Program-made: the position numbers and the translations under genes | Source of the DNA: Algihabitans albus | GTDB taxonomy: Bacteria > Pseudomonadota > Alphaproteobacteria > Kiloniellales > DSM-21159 | Direction: 5' to 3' | Assembly (NCBI RefSeq): GCF_003572205.1 | Contig: NZ_QXNY01000004.1 | Location: 248,548-312,547, forward strand | Length of the DNA: 64,000 nucleotides | Part shown: piece by piece, positions 17,068-26,862 of the stretch | How the letters are laid out: each line of letters starts with the position of its first letter | How positions within the stretch are numbered: the first letter of the stretch is position 1 | Notes under the pieces: model-generated | Told to the model about the DNA's origin: nothing | The model's input: the letters and a program-made list of their open reading frames with translations, nothing else | Databases searched by the model: none

Positions 17068-18225
17068 ATGGTCCTGACCCTCGCAGTTTCCGGTTACCGC
17101 TCCCTGCGGGATCTCGTGATTCCGCTCGAACAGCTGACGGTCATCACCGGACCCAACGGGAGTGGCAAGTCGAGCCTCTACAAGGCCGTGCGCCTATTGG
17201 CGGATGTTGCGCAAGGGCAGGCCATCGGAGCTCTCGCCCTGGAGGGCGGATTGCAATCGACGCTCTGGGCAGGACCGGAAGCCTTCTCTCGCGGCATGAA
17301 GACGGGCGACGTCGCCATTCAAGGAACGGTAAGGCGCGAACGGGTCAGTCTGAAACTGGGCTTCGCGGACAGCGATTATGGCTATGCGATCGATTTGGGC
17401 CTGCCGTTCCGCGCTGGCCGCTCTCTGTTCAACTACGATCCCGAAATCAAAACCGAAGCCCTTTGGGTCGGCGAACATCTCAAACGCACCAACTTGCTCG
17501 CGCAGCGCAACGGGCCGAGCGTCACTGTCGTGGACGAGGCGGGCATACGCCGAAACGTTCTGACCAGCCTGCCGAGCTTCGAAAGCATGATGACCCACGC
17601 GTCGGACCCGCGCGGCGCTCCGGAGCTCCTCGCGCTGCGAGAACGCATGCGGTCCTGGCGTTTTTACGATCACTTCAGAACCGATCTGGAAGCCCCGGTA
17701 CGCTTCCCGCAGGTCGGAACGAGAACACCCGTTCTAGCCTCTCATGGTGCCGATGCCGCCGCAGCGCTTCAGACCATTCTTGAGATCGGCGATCCTCAAG
17801 CGTTGCACGACGCTATCGAGGATGCCTTTCCAGACAGTTCGGTGGAGGTGACGGTAACCGACGGCCTCTTCGAGATCGTCATGCGTCAGCATGGACTGCT
17901 GCGGCCCTTGCGAGCCGCCGAGCTTTCGGACGGAACGCTGCGATATCTGCTGCTCGTGGTGGCCCTTCTTACCCCGCGACCACCTCCGTTGATGGTCTTG
18001 AACGAGCCCGAAACGAGTCTGCACCCGGTTCTTCTGGAGCCGCTGGCGCGGCTAATCGCCAAGACCTCGAAGCGGTCTCAGATCATCGTCGTTTCTCATG
18101 CAGCTCCTCTCGTCAACGCCCTCAAGCAACACGGCCACTGCACCGGCTACGAACTCAGGAAGGGCTTGGGGGAAACGCTAATCGGAACTGCGGAGAGTCC
18201 ACCTTGGACCTGGCCGAAGCGCTAG
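17068..18225 (+). CDS. AAA family ATPase (RecF/SMC-like, ABC-type head domain)
   Basis: 385 residues from ATG 17068. A predicted ATPase with N-terminal Walker A ITGPNGSGKSS inside the strand/helix order typical of RecF/SMC and OLD-like heads (LTLAVSGYRSLRDL first). It has an ABC-type signature LSDGTLRYLLL and Walker B LMVLNEPETSLHP, where Asn replaces the usual Asp of the hhhhDE motif, and a switch-like IIVVSHAAPLVN. No coiled coil or nuclease domain is fused. COG4637-type proteins share this layout. No partner gene (for example a TOPRIM nuclease or an antitoxin) lies beside it, so a defence or repair role is speculative. Convergent with the EVE gene. Confidence 0.8.
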   Translation: MVLTLAVSGYRSLRDLVIPLEQLTVITGPNGSGKSSLYKAVRLLADVAQGQAIGALALEGGLQSTLWAGPEAFSRGMKTGDVAIQGTVRRERVSLKLGFADSDYGYAIDLGLPFRAGRSLFNYDPEIKTEALWVGEHLKRTNLLAQRNGPSVTVVDEAGIRRNVLTSLPSFESMMTHASDPRGAPELLALRERMRSWRFYDHFRTDLEAPVRFPQVGTRTPVLASHGADAAAALQTILEIGDPQALHDAIEDAFPDSSVEVTVTDGLFEIVMRQHGLLRPLRAAELSDGTLRYLLLVVALLTPRPPPLMVLNEPETSLHPVLLEPLARLIAKTSKRSQIIVVSHAAPLVNALKQHGHCTGYELRKGLGETLIGTAESPPWTWPKR

Positions 18226-18235
18226 CCCGGACGGC

Positions 18236-18652
18236 TCAATCGGGATCGGTCTCCGCCAGGGAGCAGATCAGGCGCCAAGCCTCGTCTGGAATTGGCATGA
18301 CCGAGAGGCGCGACTGCTTGAGCAGCGGAAGCTCCGCGAGCTTGGGCTCCCCCTTGATCTCGGCAAGCGTCACCGGCCGCGCTACCGGCTTGACCGCCGT
18401 GACGTCGACCATGCCGAAGCGGCCGGACGCGTCGGTGGGGTCGGGGTAGTACTCGCGCGCCACCTCGACGATACCGACGATCCGCTTCTCGTTGACCGAA
18501 TGATAGAAAAAAGCTCGATCGCCCAGCTTCATGGCTTTCAGGTTGTTACTGGCCTGGTAGTTGCGCACGCCATCCCAATGGTCGGTGCCGGCGGCAACCT
18601 GATCGTCCCAGGACCAGGTGCCCGGTTCGCTCTTCATCAGCCAATAGGCCAT
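18236..18652 (-). CDS. EVE domain (PUA-like) protein
   Basis: 138 residues from ATG 18652, essentially one EVE domain. Signatures are YWLMKSEPGTWSWDDQ at the N-terminus, WDGVRNYQASNN, and GDRAFFYHSVNEKRIVGIVEVARE. EVE domains belong to the PUA superfamily and bind modified bases in nucleic acids; eukaryotic THYN1 is the closest named relative. Bacterial stand-alone members are suspected to read modified DNA or RNA bases, without proof here. Divergent from the creatininase gene. Confidence 0.9.
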   Translation of the reverse strand: MAYWLMKSEPGTWSWDDQVAAGTDHWDGVRNYQASNNLKAMKLGDRAFFYHSVNEKRIVGIVEVAREYYPDPTDASGRFGMVDVTAVKPVARPVTLAEIKGEPKLAELPLLKQSRLSVMPIPDEAWRLICSLAETDPD

Positions 18653-18741
18653 GACGCACTCCCTGCTTATCGTTCGCACTGCGGATAGCAAAAGCGCTGC
18701 TGCGGCGCTAGCCTAGAGGGCCCGCCCATCGAGGAGTCCTC

Positions 18742-19506
18742 ATGAAACTGCAACTTTCCACCTGGCCGGAGGTCGAGGCCTACCTCAAGACCTCGACCGC
18801 CATCCTGATCCCGATCGGCTCGACCGAGCAGCACGGCCCGACCGGCTTCGTCGGTACCGATGCGCTCTGCCCCGAAATCTTGGCGGGCGGCATCGCCGAG
18901 CAGACCGGCGCTCTGGTTGCCCCTACGGTCTCCGTCGGCATGGCGCAACATCACCTGGGCTTCGCCGGATCCATGACGCTGCGGCCTTCGACCCTGATCG
19001 CCGTACTGCAGGACTGGATCAACTCGCTCGCCCGCCATGGTTTCGACCGCTTCTACTTCCTGAACGGCCACGGCGGAAACATCGCCACGGTTTCGGCCGC
19101 CTTCTCGGAGGTCTATGCGCAGGCCAGCCTGGGCGCCGCGCCAACAAACCGCCCGGCGCTCACCTGTCGCCTGCGCAACTGGTGGGACCATCGGGACGTC
19201 CAGGCCCTGGCAAAGCAACTGTTCGGCGGCAGCGACGGCCAACACGCCACCGCTTCGGAGATCTCTCTGACCTATTACGGTTACCCGGAGGAGGCGCAGC
19301 GGGCCGAACGGGGCGCGGCCGAGATGAGCCCAAGAGTGGCGCCCAGCGGTGGCTTCACCGACGCCGCCGATTACCGACGCAAGTTCCCGGACGGCCGCAT
19401 GGGCAGCGACCCCACCCTGGCCAGCGTCGAGAAGGGTCGAAAGCTTTATGAGACGGCCGTCAGGACTCTCTCGGAGGACTGGCGGAGTTTCGCGGCATCC
19501 GGCTAA
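18742..19506 (+). CDS. Creatininase family amidohydrolase
   Basis: 254 residues. The metal-dependent creatininase fold is recognised by LIPIGSTEQHGPTGFVGTDA (Glu/His/Asp ligands, about 24-43), HHLGFAGSMTLRP and the YFLNGHGGNIAT loop. The family includes creatinine amidohydrolase and formamide hydrolases such as the one acting in riboflavin/F420 or mycofactocin pathways. The substrate here is not predictable and no pathway genes flank it. It has GAGGAGTCCTC ahead of the ATG at 18742. Confidence 0.88.
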   Translation: MKLQLSTWPEVEAYLKTSTAILIPIGSTEQHGPTGFVGTDALCPEILAGGIAEQTGALVAPTVSVGMAQHHLGFAGSMTLRPSTLIAVLQDWINSLARHGFDRFYFLNGHGGNIATVSAAFSEVYAQASLGAAPTNRPALTCRLRNWWDHRDVQALAKQLFGGSDGQHATASEISLTYYGYPEEAQRAERGAAEMSPRVAPSGGFTDAADYRRKFPDGRMGSDPTLASVEKGRKLYETAVRTLSEDWRSFAASG

Positions 19507-19560
19507 GCGCAATGGCAAGGCCTGCGCGACTCCGAGCGCTCCTGATAAGATTCCACTGCT

Positions 19561-20370
19561 ATGAGTCGAATCCAGGCCTTGCTGAAGACGGCGCCCCCAC
19601 CGGTTGCCGCGCCGCCAACCGTCGAGATCGATGGCCGCACGGTGCCGATCGCGGTGCGCGTCAATGCGCGTGCACGCCGCATCATCCTGCGCCTGGCACC
19701 CGGCACGGCGGCCGACGGCGGTGACGGGCTGTCTCTCACCCTTCCGTCGGGCGTGGCCTTGTCGGAGGGTCTGGCTTTCGTGGACCGCAGCCGCGGTTGG
19801 ATCGCGGCCCGTCTCAAACGTCTGCCCGCGCCCCTGCCCTTCACCGACGGCGCGCTCTTGCCGATCCTGGGCGAAGAGCACTTGGTCAAGCACGCGCCCT
19901 GGAGCCGGCGGCCGCCCTGGAAGGACAAAGGTATTCTCTGGGTTGGCGGGGCGGCGGAGCATCTCGCGCGCCGCATCACGGACCATCTGAAGACCGAGGC
20001 ACGCCGCGAAATTACCAGCCGGGCTCGTGCCAAGGCAGCAAAGCTTGTCGACCGCGACATCTCGCCGGACGGTAAGGCCGCGCGAAAGATCCAGCCCCAA
20101 GGCCGGCGCTTGGGTCGCATAACCTTGCGCGACACCCGCAGCCGCTGGGGAAGCTGTTCGCAGCGCGGCGACCTCAACTTTTCCTGGCGCCTGGTTTTCG
20201 CTCCCCTTCCGGTGCTCGACTACGTGGTCGCCCACGAAGTCGCTCATTTGGTTCACCTCGACCACTCCCCCGCCTTCTGGCGCCTCTGCGAGGCGCTAAG
20301 CGATGAGCCCGGCTGGACCAAGAGTTGGCTCCGGCGGCATGGCGCGGAGTTGCTGCGCTACGGCGGCTAG
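19561..20370 (+). CDS. YgjP-like M48/SprT-type zinc metallopeptidase
   Basis: 269 residues. The C-terminal half carries the family block WGSCSQRGDLNFSWRLVFAP and the zinc-binding helix VVAHEVAHLVHLDHSPAFW (HExxH variant with a third distal His), characteristic of the DUF45/YgjP metal-dependent hydrolases. The N-terminal half is the usual beta-rich YgjP domain. Cytoplasmic, no signal peptide. Substrates of the family are not well defined. Located 54 bases after the creatininase gene on the same strand, perhaps one transcript. Confidence 0.88.
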   Translation: MSRIQALLKTAPPPVAAPPTVEIDGRTVPIAVRVNARARRIILRLAPGTAADGGDGLSLTLPSGVALSEGLAFVDRSRGWIAARLKRLPAPLPFTDGALLPILGEEHLVKHAPWSRRPPWKDKGILWVGGAAEHLARRITDHLKTEARREITSRARAKAAKLVDRDISPDGKAARKIQPQGRRLGRITLRDTRSRWGSCSQRGDLNFSWRLVFAPLPVLDYVVAHEVAHLVHLDHSPAFWRLCEALSDEPGWTKSWLRRHGAELLRYGG

Positions 20371-20504
20371 ATCGGATTTGGCACGCGGCGGCGGCCGTGA
20401 AATCCGTCACAGCTTCAGGACCCGACGTTCTCTATCTTAAGGTCATCGCTTGCCCAGCCGGACAAGCGCCTTGGGCAACGCGGCGGACCAAACGCGGAAT
20501 AGGA

Positions 20505-21158
20505 ATGACACGGACGGAATTAGGCGGCACGGGCTCCACACCCTCTGCGCGCCCGGCACGCCCGGACGATGCGCCCTTGCTCGTCGAACTGGCGAACCTC
20601 GCGGGCGAGGGGCTGCCGCTGCATCTCTGGGCCGCGTCGGCCGAAACTGGGCAGACCGCCCTGGACGCCGGGATCGAGCGGGCCCGGCGGGAGACCGGCG
20701 GGTTTTCCTATCGCAACGCCGTCGTGATCGAGGCGCCGCTGGCGCCCGGAGCGGCGCCGGAAGTTGCCGGCATGCTGGTCGGTTACCGCCAGGACGCGCC
20801 CTTCGAGGCCGGGGATCTGGCCGAGCTACCGGCGACCGTTCGGCCCTTGGTGGAGTTGGAGGCCGAGGCAGAGGCTGCGGTGACCGCAGCCGGAGCGCCG
20901 GGCTCCTGGTACGTCAACGTGCTGGCGGTGCTGCCGGCCTTCCAGCGCCGGGGCCTTGGCAGCCGGCTGCTCGACCTGGCCGAAGAGAAGGCGCGAGAGA
21001 CTGGTGCCGCACAAATGAGCCTCATCGTCGACTCCAGCAATCTCGGTGCCTTCGCGCTTTATTTGCGTCATGGATATATAGAGACCGCGAGGCGTCCGCT
21101 TGTGCCCTGGCCGGACGGTCCGACCGGCGAGTGGGTTCTGCTGCTCAAAGCGCTGTGA
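20505..21158 (+). CDS. GNAT family N-acetyltransferase
   Basis: 217 residues from ATG 20505, which follows an AATAGGA ribosome-binding region. The acetyl-CoA-binding core is VNVLAVLPAFQRRGLGSRLLDLAEEKA (about 139-165), with the canonical R/QxxGxG/A loop (RRGLGS). The C-terminal strand pair is MSLIVDSSNLGAFALYLRHGY. An N-terminal extension contains ARPDDAPLLVELANLAGEGLP, which is typical. The substrate is unknown. The frame is open upstream, but the conserved part begins here. Confidence 0.88.
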   Translation: MTRTELGGTGSTPSARPARPDDAPLLVELANLAGEGLPLHLWAASAETGQTALDAGIERARRETGGFSYRNAVVIEAPLAPGAAPEVAGMLVGYRQDAPFEAGDLAELPATVRPLVELEAEAEAAVTAAGAPGSWYVNVLAVLPAFQRRGLGSRLLDLAEEKARETGAAQMSLIVDSSNLGAFALYLRHGYIETARRPLVPWPDGPTGEWVLLLKAL

Positions 21159-21303
21159 GTTTTCGTCTCTCCGGCGGACGAGACAAAGGACCGAGAAGGG
21201 CGTCCGGAAGTTGTCGCAACGGCTTCTCACCCATCGTCACCGCACCGTTATCTCTCTGGGATAGCATTGCCCTCCGCGTTGCCCAAAACTCAGGAGGTGA
21301 ACC

Positions 21304-22341
21304 GTGCCGACGCTCAAGATCGCCAACTGGAACGTCGAATGGATGAACCGCTGGTTCACGGCTGACAATGCCGGAGCCCCACAGCTTCGCCGCTCCGAGG
21401 AGGTCGGCGGAGTAAGCGACCTGCCCGGTCTCTGTATACGTGTCGCTGCGGTGATCGAGGCCATGAATGCAGACATCGTGGCTCTGCAGGAGGGGCCGAG
21501 CCGCAAGAGCGAGATGGTGCTTTTCATCACCCAGTTTCTCGGCGACCGCTACGCCGTCGAAGGGCCGGCCGGCGCGGGGCAACAGAAACTCTATACCCTC
21601 ATCAAACGCAGCAGCGACGCCGTCGCCGATGTCTTTCGCATCACTCAAGAGCTGGGCTTGGATTTCGAGGCAGATTGGGAGGTCGACGTCGATCGCGACC
21701 TGGTGCTCGACAGCTACGGCTTCACCCGTCCGCCGCTTGTGCTGAAGATCATGACCTCTTCGGGGCGCGAGCTGCGTCTGATCAACCTGCATGCCAAGTC
21801 GAAGTATGTCCATCAGGGTGAGCGGCTATGGCGCGATCCCCTGCGTCGAGACGAGTATGTGCGCGAGGCGCTGCAGGCGCGACAACGGATCTCGGCCGAA
21901 GCCATGCGCGTGCGCGAGTACCTCGATCTCAGCTTCGCGCAAGACGAACAAGCGGCCCTCGCCCTAATCGGCGACTTCAACGACGGTCCCGGGTTCGACT
22001 ACTTCGAGAAGCGCTATCTGACCCATGGCCTGGCGAACACTCTCGCCGGCTCGCCCTACATTCCGCCCCGCATGTTGCGTCACGGCTTCGTCGACGATAT
22101 GCCGAAGGACCTGAATTGGACGGCGATCTTCGACGACTTCATCGAGGAAGTGGAGGACCGCAAGATTCTGCTGGACCATATCCTCCTGTCGGCGAGCCTC
22201 TACTGGAACGCCGGCACACGCGCATCAACCGGCCTGATCGAGCATGACGTCTTCAACGCCCAGGTTCGGGAGGACCTGCCGGGCGAGCGCGAGAAGCTGC
22301 CGAGCGATCATCGCCCCCAGAGCGTCACTCTTGAGCTCTAG
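21304..22341 (+). CDS. Endonuclease/exonuclease/phosphatase (EEP) fold protein
   Basis: 345 residues beginning at GTG 21304, preceded by a perfect AGGAGGTGA. EEP (DNase I-like) motifs in order: [11 protein letters not shown] (Asn) at the N-terminus, VALQEGPS (metal-binding Glu), [22 protein letters not shown] (Asp/Asn pair), and the final LPSDHRPQ (catalytic Asp-His). The family spans DNA repair endonucleases, sphingomyelinases and inositol phosphatases; this architecture has no extra domain or signal peptide, so nucleic acid or phosphoester cleavage in the cytoplasm is the safest statement. Isolated gene. Confidence 0.88.
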   Translation: MPTLKIANWNVEWMNRWFTADNAGAPQLRRSEEVGGVSDLPGLCIRVAAVIEAMNADIVALQEGPSRKSEMVLFITQFLGDRYAVEGPAGAGQQKLYTLIKRSSDAVADVFRITQELGLDFEADWEVDVDRDLVLDSYGFTRPPLVLKIMTSSGRELRLINLHAKSKYVHQGERLWRDPLRRDEYVREALQARQRISAEAMRVREYLDLSFAQDEQAALALIGDFNDGPGFDYFEKRYLTHGLANTLAGSPYIPPRMLRHGFVDDMPKDLNWTAIFDDFIEEVEDRKILLDHILLSASLYWNAGTRASTGLIEHDVFNAQVREDLPGEREKLPSDHRPQSVTLEL

Positions 22342-22568
22342 CGGTTCTCGACGATTTCTCCCGGCCAGCAGTTCGACTGCCGACCTCTGCAACCAGTCCG
22401 GCAAGAGTTTTAGAGACAGCGCGCTCAAACACGCCATCGGCCTACCAGGGCCTTCATCCTGTGGCGCCTTGGCGCAGAGGCGCAAGATCGAGTATCACTG
22501 CCGCTGAATTGTCAGCCTTGCGCTGGCGCAAGTTCCTTCGCGTTCATCTCAACAACAGGCGGGACCGC
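22342..22568. other. Intergenic region before pgk
   Basis: About 230 bases between the EEP-fold gene and pgk with no convincing gene, hairpin or operator. It presumably contains the pgk promoter, but I could not assign elements. Confidence 0.4.
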
Positions 22569-23768
22569 ATGCCCAGCTTCAAGACGATCGACGACCTGCA
22601 GGTTTCCGGCAAGACGGCCTTGGTCCGCGTCGACTACAACGTGCCGCTGCGCGACGGCCGCATCACCGATACGACCCGGATTTTACGCTCCAAGCAGACG
22701 GTCGACGATCTGGTCGGGCGTGGCGCCAAAGTGGTGCTGCTCGCCCACTTCGGCCGCCCGAAAGGCAAAGCCGATCCGGAGATGTCGCTGAGGCCGGTGG
22801 CGGAAGCCGCGGCCGGAGTGCTGAATCGTCCGGTGGCTTTCGCGGAGGACTGCGTCGGTCGGACCGCCAAGGATGCGGTGAATAAACTCGCGCCCGGCGA
22901 AGTTCTCCTGCTCGAGAACCTTCGCTTCCACGCCGGCGAGGAAGCCAACGGGCCCGATTTCGCCGACAGCCTGGCCGATCTCGGCGATCTCTATATCGAC
23001 GACGCTTTCTCGGCGGCGCATCGCGCCCATGCCTCGGTCGACGGGCTGGCTCGCCGGCTGCCGGCCGCCGCGGGCCGTCTGATGCAGCAGGAGTTGGAGG
23101 CGCTGTCCAAGGCCTTGGAACGACCCGAGCGCCCGGTCGCCGCAATTGTCGGAGGCGCCAAGGTTTCGACGAAGCTCGACCTGCTCGGCAATCTGGTCGG
23201 CAAGGTGCAGCTTCTCGTGGTCGGAGGCGGCATGGCCAATACCTTTTTGCATGCCCTGGGCGTCGATGTCGGCACCTCACTTTGCGAGACGGAAATGGCA
23301 GACACCGTGACGGAGATCGTCAAGATCGCCAAAGCCAACGACTGCGACATCCTGCTGCCGACAGATGCTCTGGTGGCGAAAAGCCTGACCGCCAATGCGG
23401 TCCACGACACTGTCTCGGTCAAGGACGTCCCGGCCGACCGCATGATCTTGGACATCGGCCCGGCAACCGCCGAACATATCGTCAAGCGCCTGGGAAGCTG
23501 TAAGACGGTCGTCTGGAACGGCCCGCTCGGCGCTTTCGAGGTTCCCCCCTTCGACAGCGGAACCAATCTCGTCGCGAGGGCAGTGGCCGACTACAGTCGG
23601 GCAGGGCGACTGCTCACCGTCGCCGGCGGCGGCGATACAGTCTCAGCTCTGGCGAACGCCAAAGCACTCGAACACTTCTCCTACGTGTCTACGGCAGGCG
23701 GCGCGTTCCTGGAATGGCTCGAAGGCAAAACCCTGCCCGGCGTCAAAGCCTTGGAAGACGCAGCTTAG
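22569..23768 (+). CDS. pgk: Phosphoglycerate kinase
   Basis: Glycolytic/gluconeogenic enzyme interconverting 1,3-bisphosphoglycerate + ADP and 3-phosphoglycerate + ATP. 399 residues from ATG 22569. Family signatures: [14 protein letters not shown]-type N-terminal block ([11 protein letters not shown]), [41 protein letters not shown], the [15 protein letters not shown] nucleotide-binding segment, and [12 protein letters not shown] near the C-terminus. No fusion to triosephosphate isomerase, and gap or fba are not adjacent. The coding frame is open upstream of 22569, but [10 protein letters not shown] is the expected N-terminus. Confidence 0.97.
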   Translation: MPSFKTIDDLQVSGKTALVRVDYNVPLRDGRITDTTRILRSKQTVDDLVGRGAKVVLLAHFGRPKGKADPEMSLRPVAEAAAGVLNRPVAFAEDCVGRTAKDAVNKLAPGEVLLLENLRFHAGEEANGPDFADSLADLGDLYIDDAFSAAHRAHASVDGLARRLPAAAGRLMQQELEALSKALERPERPVAAIVGGAKVSTKLDLLGNLVGKVQLLVVGGGMANTFLHALGVDVGTSLCETEMADTVTEIVKIAKANDCDILLPTDALVAKSLTANAVHDTVSVKDVPADRMILDIGPATAEHIVKRLGSCKTVVWNGPLGAFEVPPFDSGTNLVARAVADYSRAGRLLTVAGGGDTVSALANAKALEHFSYVSTAGGAFLEWLEGKTLPGVKALEDAA

Positions 23769-23889
23769 GATCCCGGGCAGGCTTTGGCATTCCATTCGCC
23801 TGCTCCACACTGCTTGCGAGCAATGGGAGAAATCTGTCTAAACGGTAGAGATTCACAAGATTCACATATGTGCAATTTTTGCGGGAATT

Positions 23890-24432
23890 TCAGTTCTTCG
23901 CCTGGCATATCGCCCTGTGAGAGGTGATCAGATTTGTCCTGACGAAAGAGCTCCAATATCTTCGGGCTATATCTTTCGAATTAATAGCTAAACGCGAAAA
24001 TTCTTTGGCAAATTGCGGTGTATTTAGAAAATCCAAATTGTTAATTCCATTTTTAAAAGATGCTCTTTCGATTTCAACAGAAATAAGGGCTCCGATTTTT
24101 TTAATATTTATCGGTTTTCTAATGCCCAAATCAGCACCCAATACAATTGCATATTTAATCGCATCAAACCCATTGAAATTCCCACCACTTGACATCGCAA
24201 CAATCAGTCCACAATAACCTTTTCGGCGAAGTAATCGGATCATCTCGAGCCCCCCCAGCTTGGGCATAAAGATGTCGGATACAACAGCGACGGGCTTTAC
24301 GGTTTCAACAGCGCGAACGGCTTCTTCACCATTTGAAAATTTTACGACAGAAAATCCACTCTTAATCAAGTTATCTGCAACTAATTCTCGATCTGTTTCT
24401 ACATCATCTACGACAAATACAATCTTATTCAT
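23890..24432 (-). CDS. AT-rich single-receiver response regulator
   Basis: 180 residues from ATG 24432, with AAGGAG ideally placed upstream. A receiver domain only: Asp9-Asp10, phosphoacceptor Asp53 in VVSDIFMPKLGG, MSS in the Thr/Ser switch position, and Lys in IRKPINIKK. About 60 C-terminal residues (RASFKNGINNLDFLNTPQFAKEF onward) form no known output domain. Base composition is strikingly different: a hand count over 23941-24420 gives about 39% GC, against well over 60% in neighbours, with AT-rich codons throughout, which suggests recent acquisition. It is divergent from a hybrid histidine kinase 131 bases away, its likely phosphorelay partner. Confidence 0.85.
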   Translation of the reverse strand: MNKIVFVVDDVETDRELVADNLIKSGFSVVKFSNGEEAVRAVETVKPVAVVSDIFMPKLGGLEMIRLLRRKGYCGLIVAMSSGGNFNGFDAIKYAIVLGADLGIRKPINIKKIGALISVEIERASFKNGINNLDFLNTPQFAKEFSRLAINSKDIARRYWSSFVRTNLITSHRAICQAKN

Positions 24433-24563
24433 TTGAATGTCTCCTTGCAAAGAACCATCTCCGAACTGTACATTTTCCAGATTACGGAAACAAGGTAAGA
24501 GTGTGGTAAGGTTACAGACCTCAGGGTTTCATCCCCTGCGCGAGATAGTCTGCGAAGACGTTG

Positions 24564-26807
24564 ATGCCCAACTTCACACTGCTAGTCCCTCTAGTAGAGA
24601 ATCTAGGTTTGATGGCTGCCCTCGCCGTCGCCTATGCCGCCGTCGTCCCCCACCTTGAGAAGGCCGTCGCGATCGTTCGCTCCTTGGCAATGGGGCTCGT
24701 CTTCGGTGCCGCAGGCGCTGTCGCCATGTATCTTCCCGTGGATTTCGCACCCGGCATCATTTTCGATGTACGCGCGGTCCCAATCCTGCTGTCGGGGGCC
24801 TTTGGCGGTCCGTTAGCCGCTGTCGTCGCGGGGCTCAGTATAGGCGGAATCCGAATCGCCATCGGCGGTGCGGGAACGGTACCGGCCTTGCTCGCCATCG
24901 TTGGCTTCGTCTGTCTGTCAATCGGGCTCTGGCATCTGCGGCAGCGCAACCCCCGCTTCGGCGTGCAGCATCTTGCGATCGCCGGCTTGCTCAGCATCCT
25001 GCCCATTGCGCTGGGTATCAGCTTGCTCGGCATCGAACTGGCACAGACCATATTGAGCGAGTTGGCGGTGCCGATCATGGTCACCCACACGGGTGGCTGC
25101 TATCTCGTTGGCTGGCTGCTGCTTTCCGAAGACCGAAGACGGAGGACCGAAAAGCAGCTCAAAATCGCGCGCATCGCAGCGGACGATGCCAACGAGGCGA
25201 AGTCACAGTTTCTGGCACACGTCAGCCATGAACTGCGCACGCCAATGTCGGCGATCATAGGATCTCTGGAACTCCTGTCCATGGAGCGCCTGAGGGCTGA
25301 GCATCACGAGATGCTGGAAGTGACACGCCGCTCAGCCAAGAACCTCGTCGAGCTGTTGAACGATCTCCTGGATCTATCGAAGATCGAAGCCGGTCGCATG
25401 GTTTTCACCGAGCATCCCCTCAACGTGCACGAACTGCTGAACGATCTTCAGACGCTCTACAAGAAAACCATCACCTCGAAATCCCTCGACCTCAAACTCG
25501 AAGTCGGCAAGGACCTGCCAGAATACATCGAGATCGACGGACATCGACTGGAACAGATTCTGAATAATCTTCTTGGCAATGCGTTGAAGTTCACTGCCGA
25601 AGGCCATGTAGAAATCGCCGCCAACGTCGGCCCGCCGAACGACGAGCACTCTATGATTCAGATCGTCGTTCGGGACACCGGGGTCGGCATTCCAGTCAGT
25701 CGGCAGGAGGCCGTTTTCGATGTTTTCGAGCAGGCCGATGCGCAGGTCGATCAGAAGTTCGGCGGGACCGGTCTCGGACTGGCGATCAGCCGCAAGCTGG
25801 CCCGCGCCATGGGCGGCGACCTGACTCTGCAAAGTGTGGAGAAAGTCGGAACCTCGATGACGCTCCAACTTCCATTCCGCCGCGTCGATATGCGCTACCA
25901 AGAGTTCGACACGGCGCGGATCGAACCCAGTCTGACCGATCTTGTCTCGGCCAAACCCTTCGCCAATCGCCGGATACTGCTGGCGGAGGACGTCGAGGCA
26001 AGCCGAATGGTGATCAGTCGTATGCTCACGGCTCTCGGCGCAGAGGTTGTTGCTGTCACCGACGGAGCCGAGGCCGTCAGCGAGGCGGCGAAGGGTGTCG
26101 ACGTGATTCTCATGGACATGCAGATGCCGGTCGTCGACGGTCCGGAGGCGACGCGCCAGATCCGTCGGCTTGACGGTCAAGCCGCCGAGACTCCCATTTT
26201 CGCTCTGACCGCAGATGCAGCACAGGAAAATAAGAGGCTCTATCATACTGCCGGGCTGGACGGCGTGCTCACGAAGCCCGTCGACTGGAGTGAGTTGGTT
26301 GCCGTCATCGGGGGCTTTGGCGGCTCGGCCGACTCGCGGAGTCGAAACCGAGAGTCGACCTTTCCGTCACCCCCGGACAGTTCTTCCATGGCGACTTTAC
26401 ACGACTTGAAGACTGCGCAGTTCCCACACTGGAATCGCGAGACCATCGACTCTCTGGAACTCGCTCTCGGCCGCCAGACTGTAAGCGACCTCCTCAACCG
26501 GTTACCGATTTCCATAGGTCTTTGCGTGGACGACGTTAAAGCGGCTCTTTCCGAGAAAGCGGACTTCCAGGACCGAATTCAGCTGTCGGCCCACGCGTTG
26601 AAGGGGGCTGCAGCCAACCTTGGATTTGACCGGTTGCATGCTATGGCGGAGCGGTTGGAGGCGAGCCGAGAGTACGGTGACGCGCAGTCAGCCACCGCCG
26701 CGCTCGAGGAAGAGCTGCGGGAAATCGAAGTGCTGATACAGGGCTATACCAGCGCGTGGCAGCGCACCGAACGGCAAAGCGACAAGTCGTTATCCGGGAG
26801 CATGTAA
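24564..26807 (+). CDS. Hybrid sensor histidine kinase with LytS-type 5TM sensor, receiver and HPt domains
   Basis: 747 residues from ATG 24564 (a TTG precedes it directly). Domain order: a multi-helix membrane sensor resembling 5TMR_LYT (about 1-185); HisKA with His222 in HVSHELRTPMSAI; HATPase_c about 325-440 (NNLLGNALKF, DTGVGIP, GGTGLGLAIS); receiver about 469-585 with Asp518 in LMDMQMPVVDG; and a C-terminal HPt with His677 in SAHALKGAAANLG. A complete His-Asp-His relay therefore resides in one protein and needs a final receiver, which the divergent single-receiver regulator at 23890-24432 could provide. The ligand is unknown. GC content is normal for the window, unlike the regulator. Confidence 0.92.
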   Translation: MPNFTLLVPLVENLGLMAALAVAYAAVVPHLEKAVAIVRSLAMGLVFGAAGAVAMYLPVDFAPGIIFDVRAVPILLSGAFGGPLAAVVAGLSIGGIRIAIGGAGTVPALLAIVGFVCLSIGLWHLRQRNPRFGVQHLAIAGLLSILPIALGISLLGIELAQTILSELAVPIMVTHTGGCYLVGWLLLSEDRRRRTEKQLKIARIAADDANEAKSQFLAHVSHELRTPMSAIIGSLELLSMERLRAEHHEMLEVTRRSAKNLVELLNDLLDLSKIEAGRMVFTEHPLNVHELLNDLQTLYKKTITSKSLDLKLEVGKDLPEYIEIDGHRLEQILNNLLGNALKFTAEGHVEIAANVGPPNDEHSMIQIVVRDTGVGIPVSRQEAVFDVFEQADAQVDQKFGGTGLGLAISRKLARAMGGDLTLQSVEKVGTSMTLQLPFRRVDMRYQEFDTARIEPSLTDLVSAKPFANRRILLAEDVEASRMVISRMLTALGAEVVAVTDGAEAVSEAAKGVDVILMDMQMPVVDGPEATRQIRRLDGQAAETPIFALTADAAQENKRLYHTAGLDGVLTKPVDWSELVAVIGGFGGSADSRSRNRESTFPSPPDSSSMATLHDLKTAQFPHWNRETIDSLELALGRQTVSDLLNRLPISIGLCVDDVKAALSEKADFQDRIQLSAHALKGAAANLGFDRLHAMAERLEASREYGDAQSATAALEEELREIEVLIQGYTSAWQRTERQSDKSLSGSM

Positions 26808-26862
26808 GATCTCGAAATATCTAGACTTTCGCGCATAGATATTGCGAGCCTAGTCCGAACAC

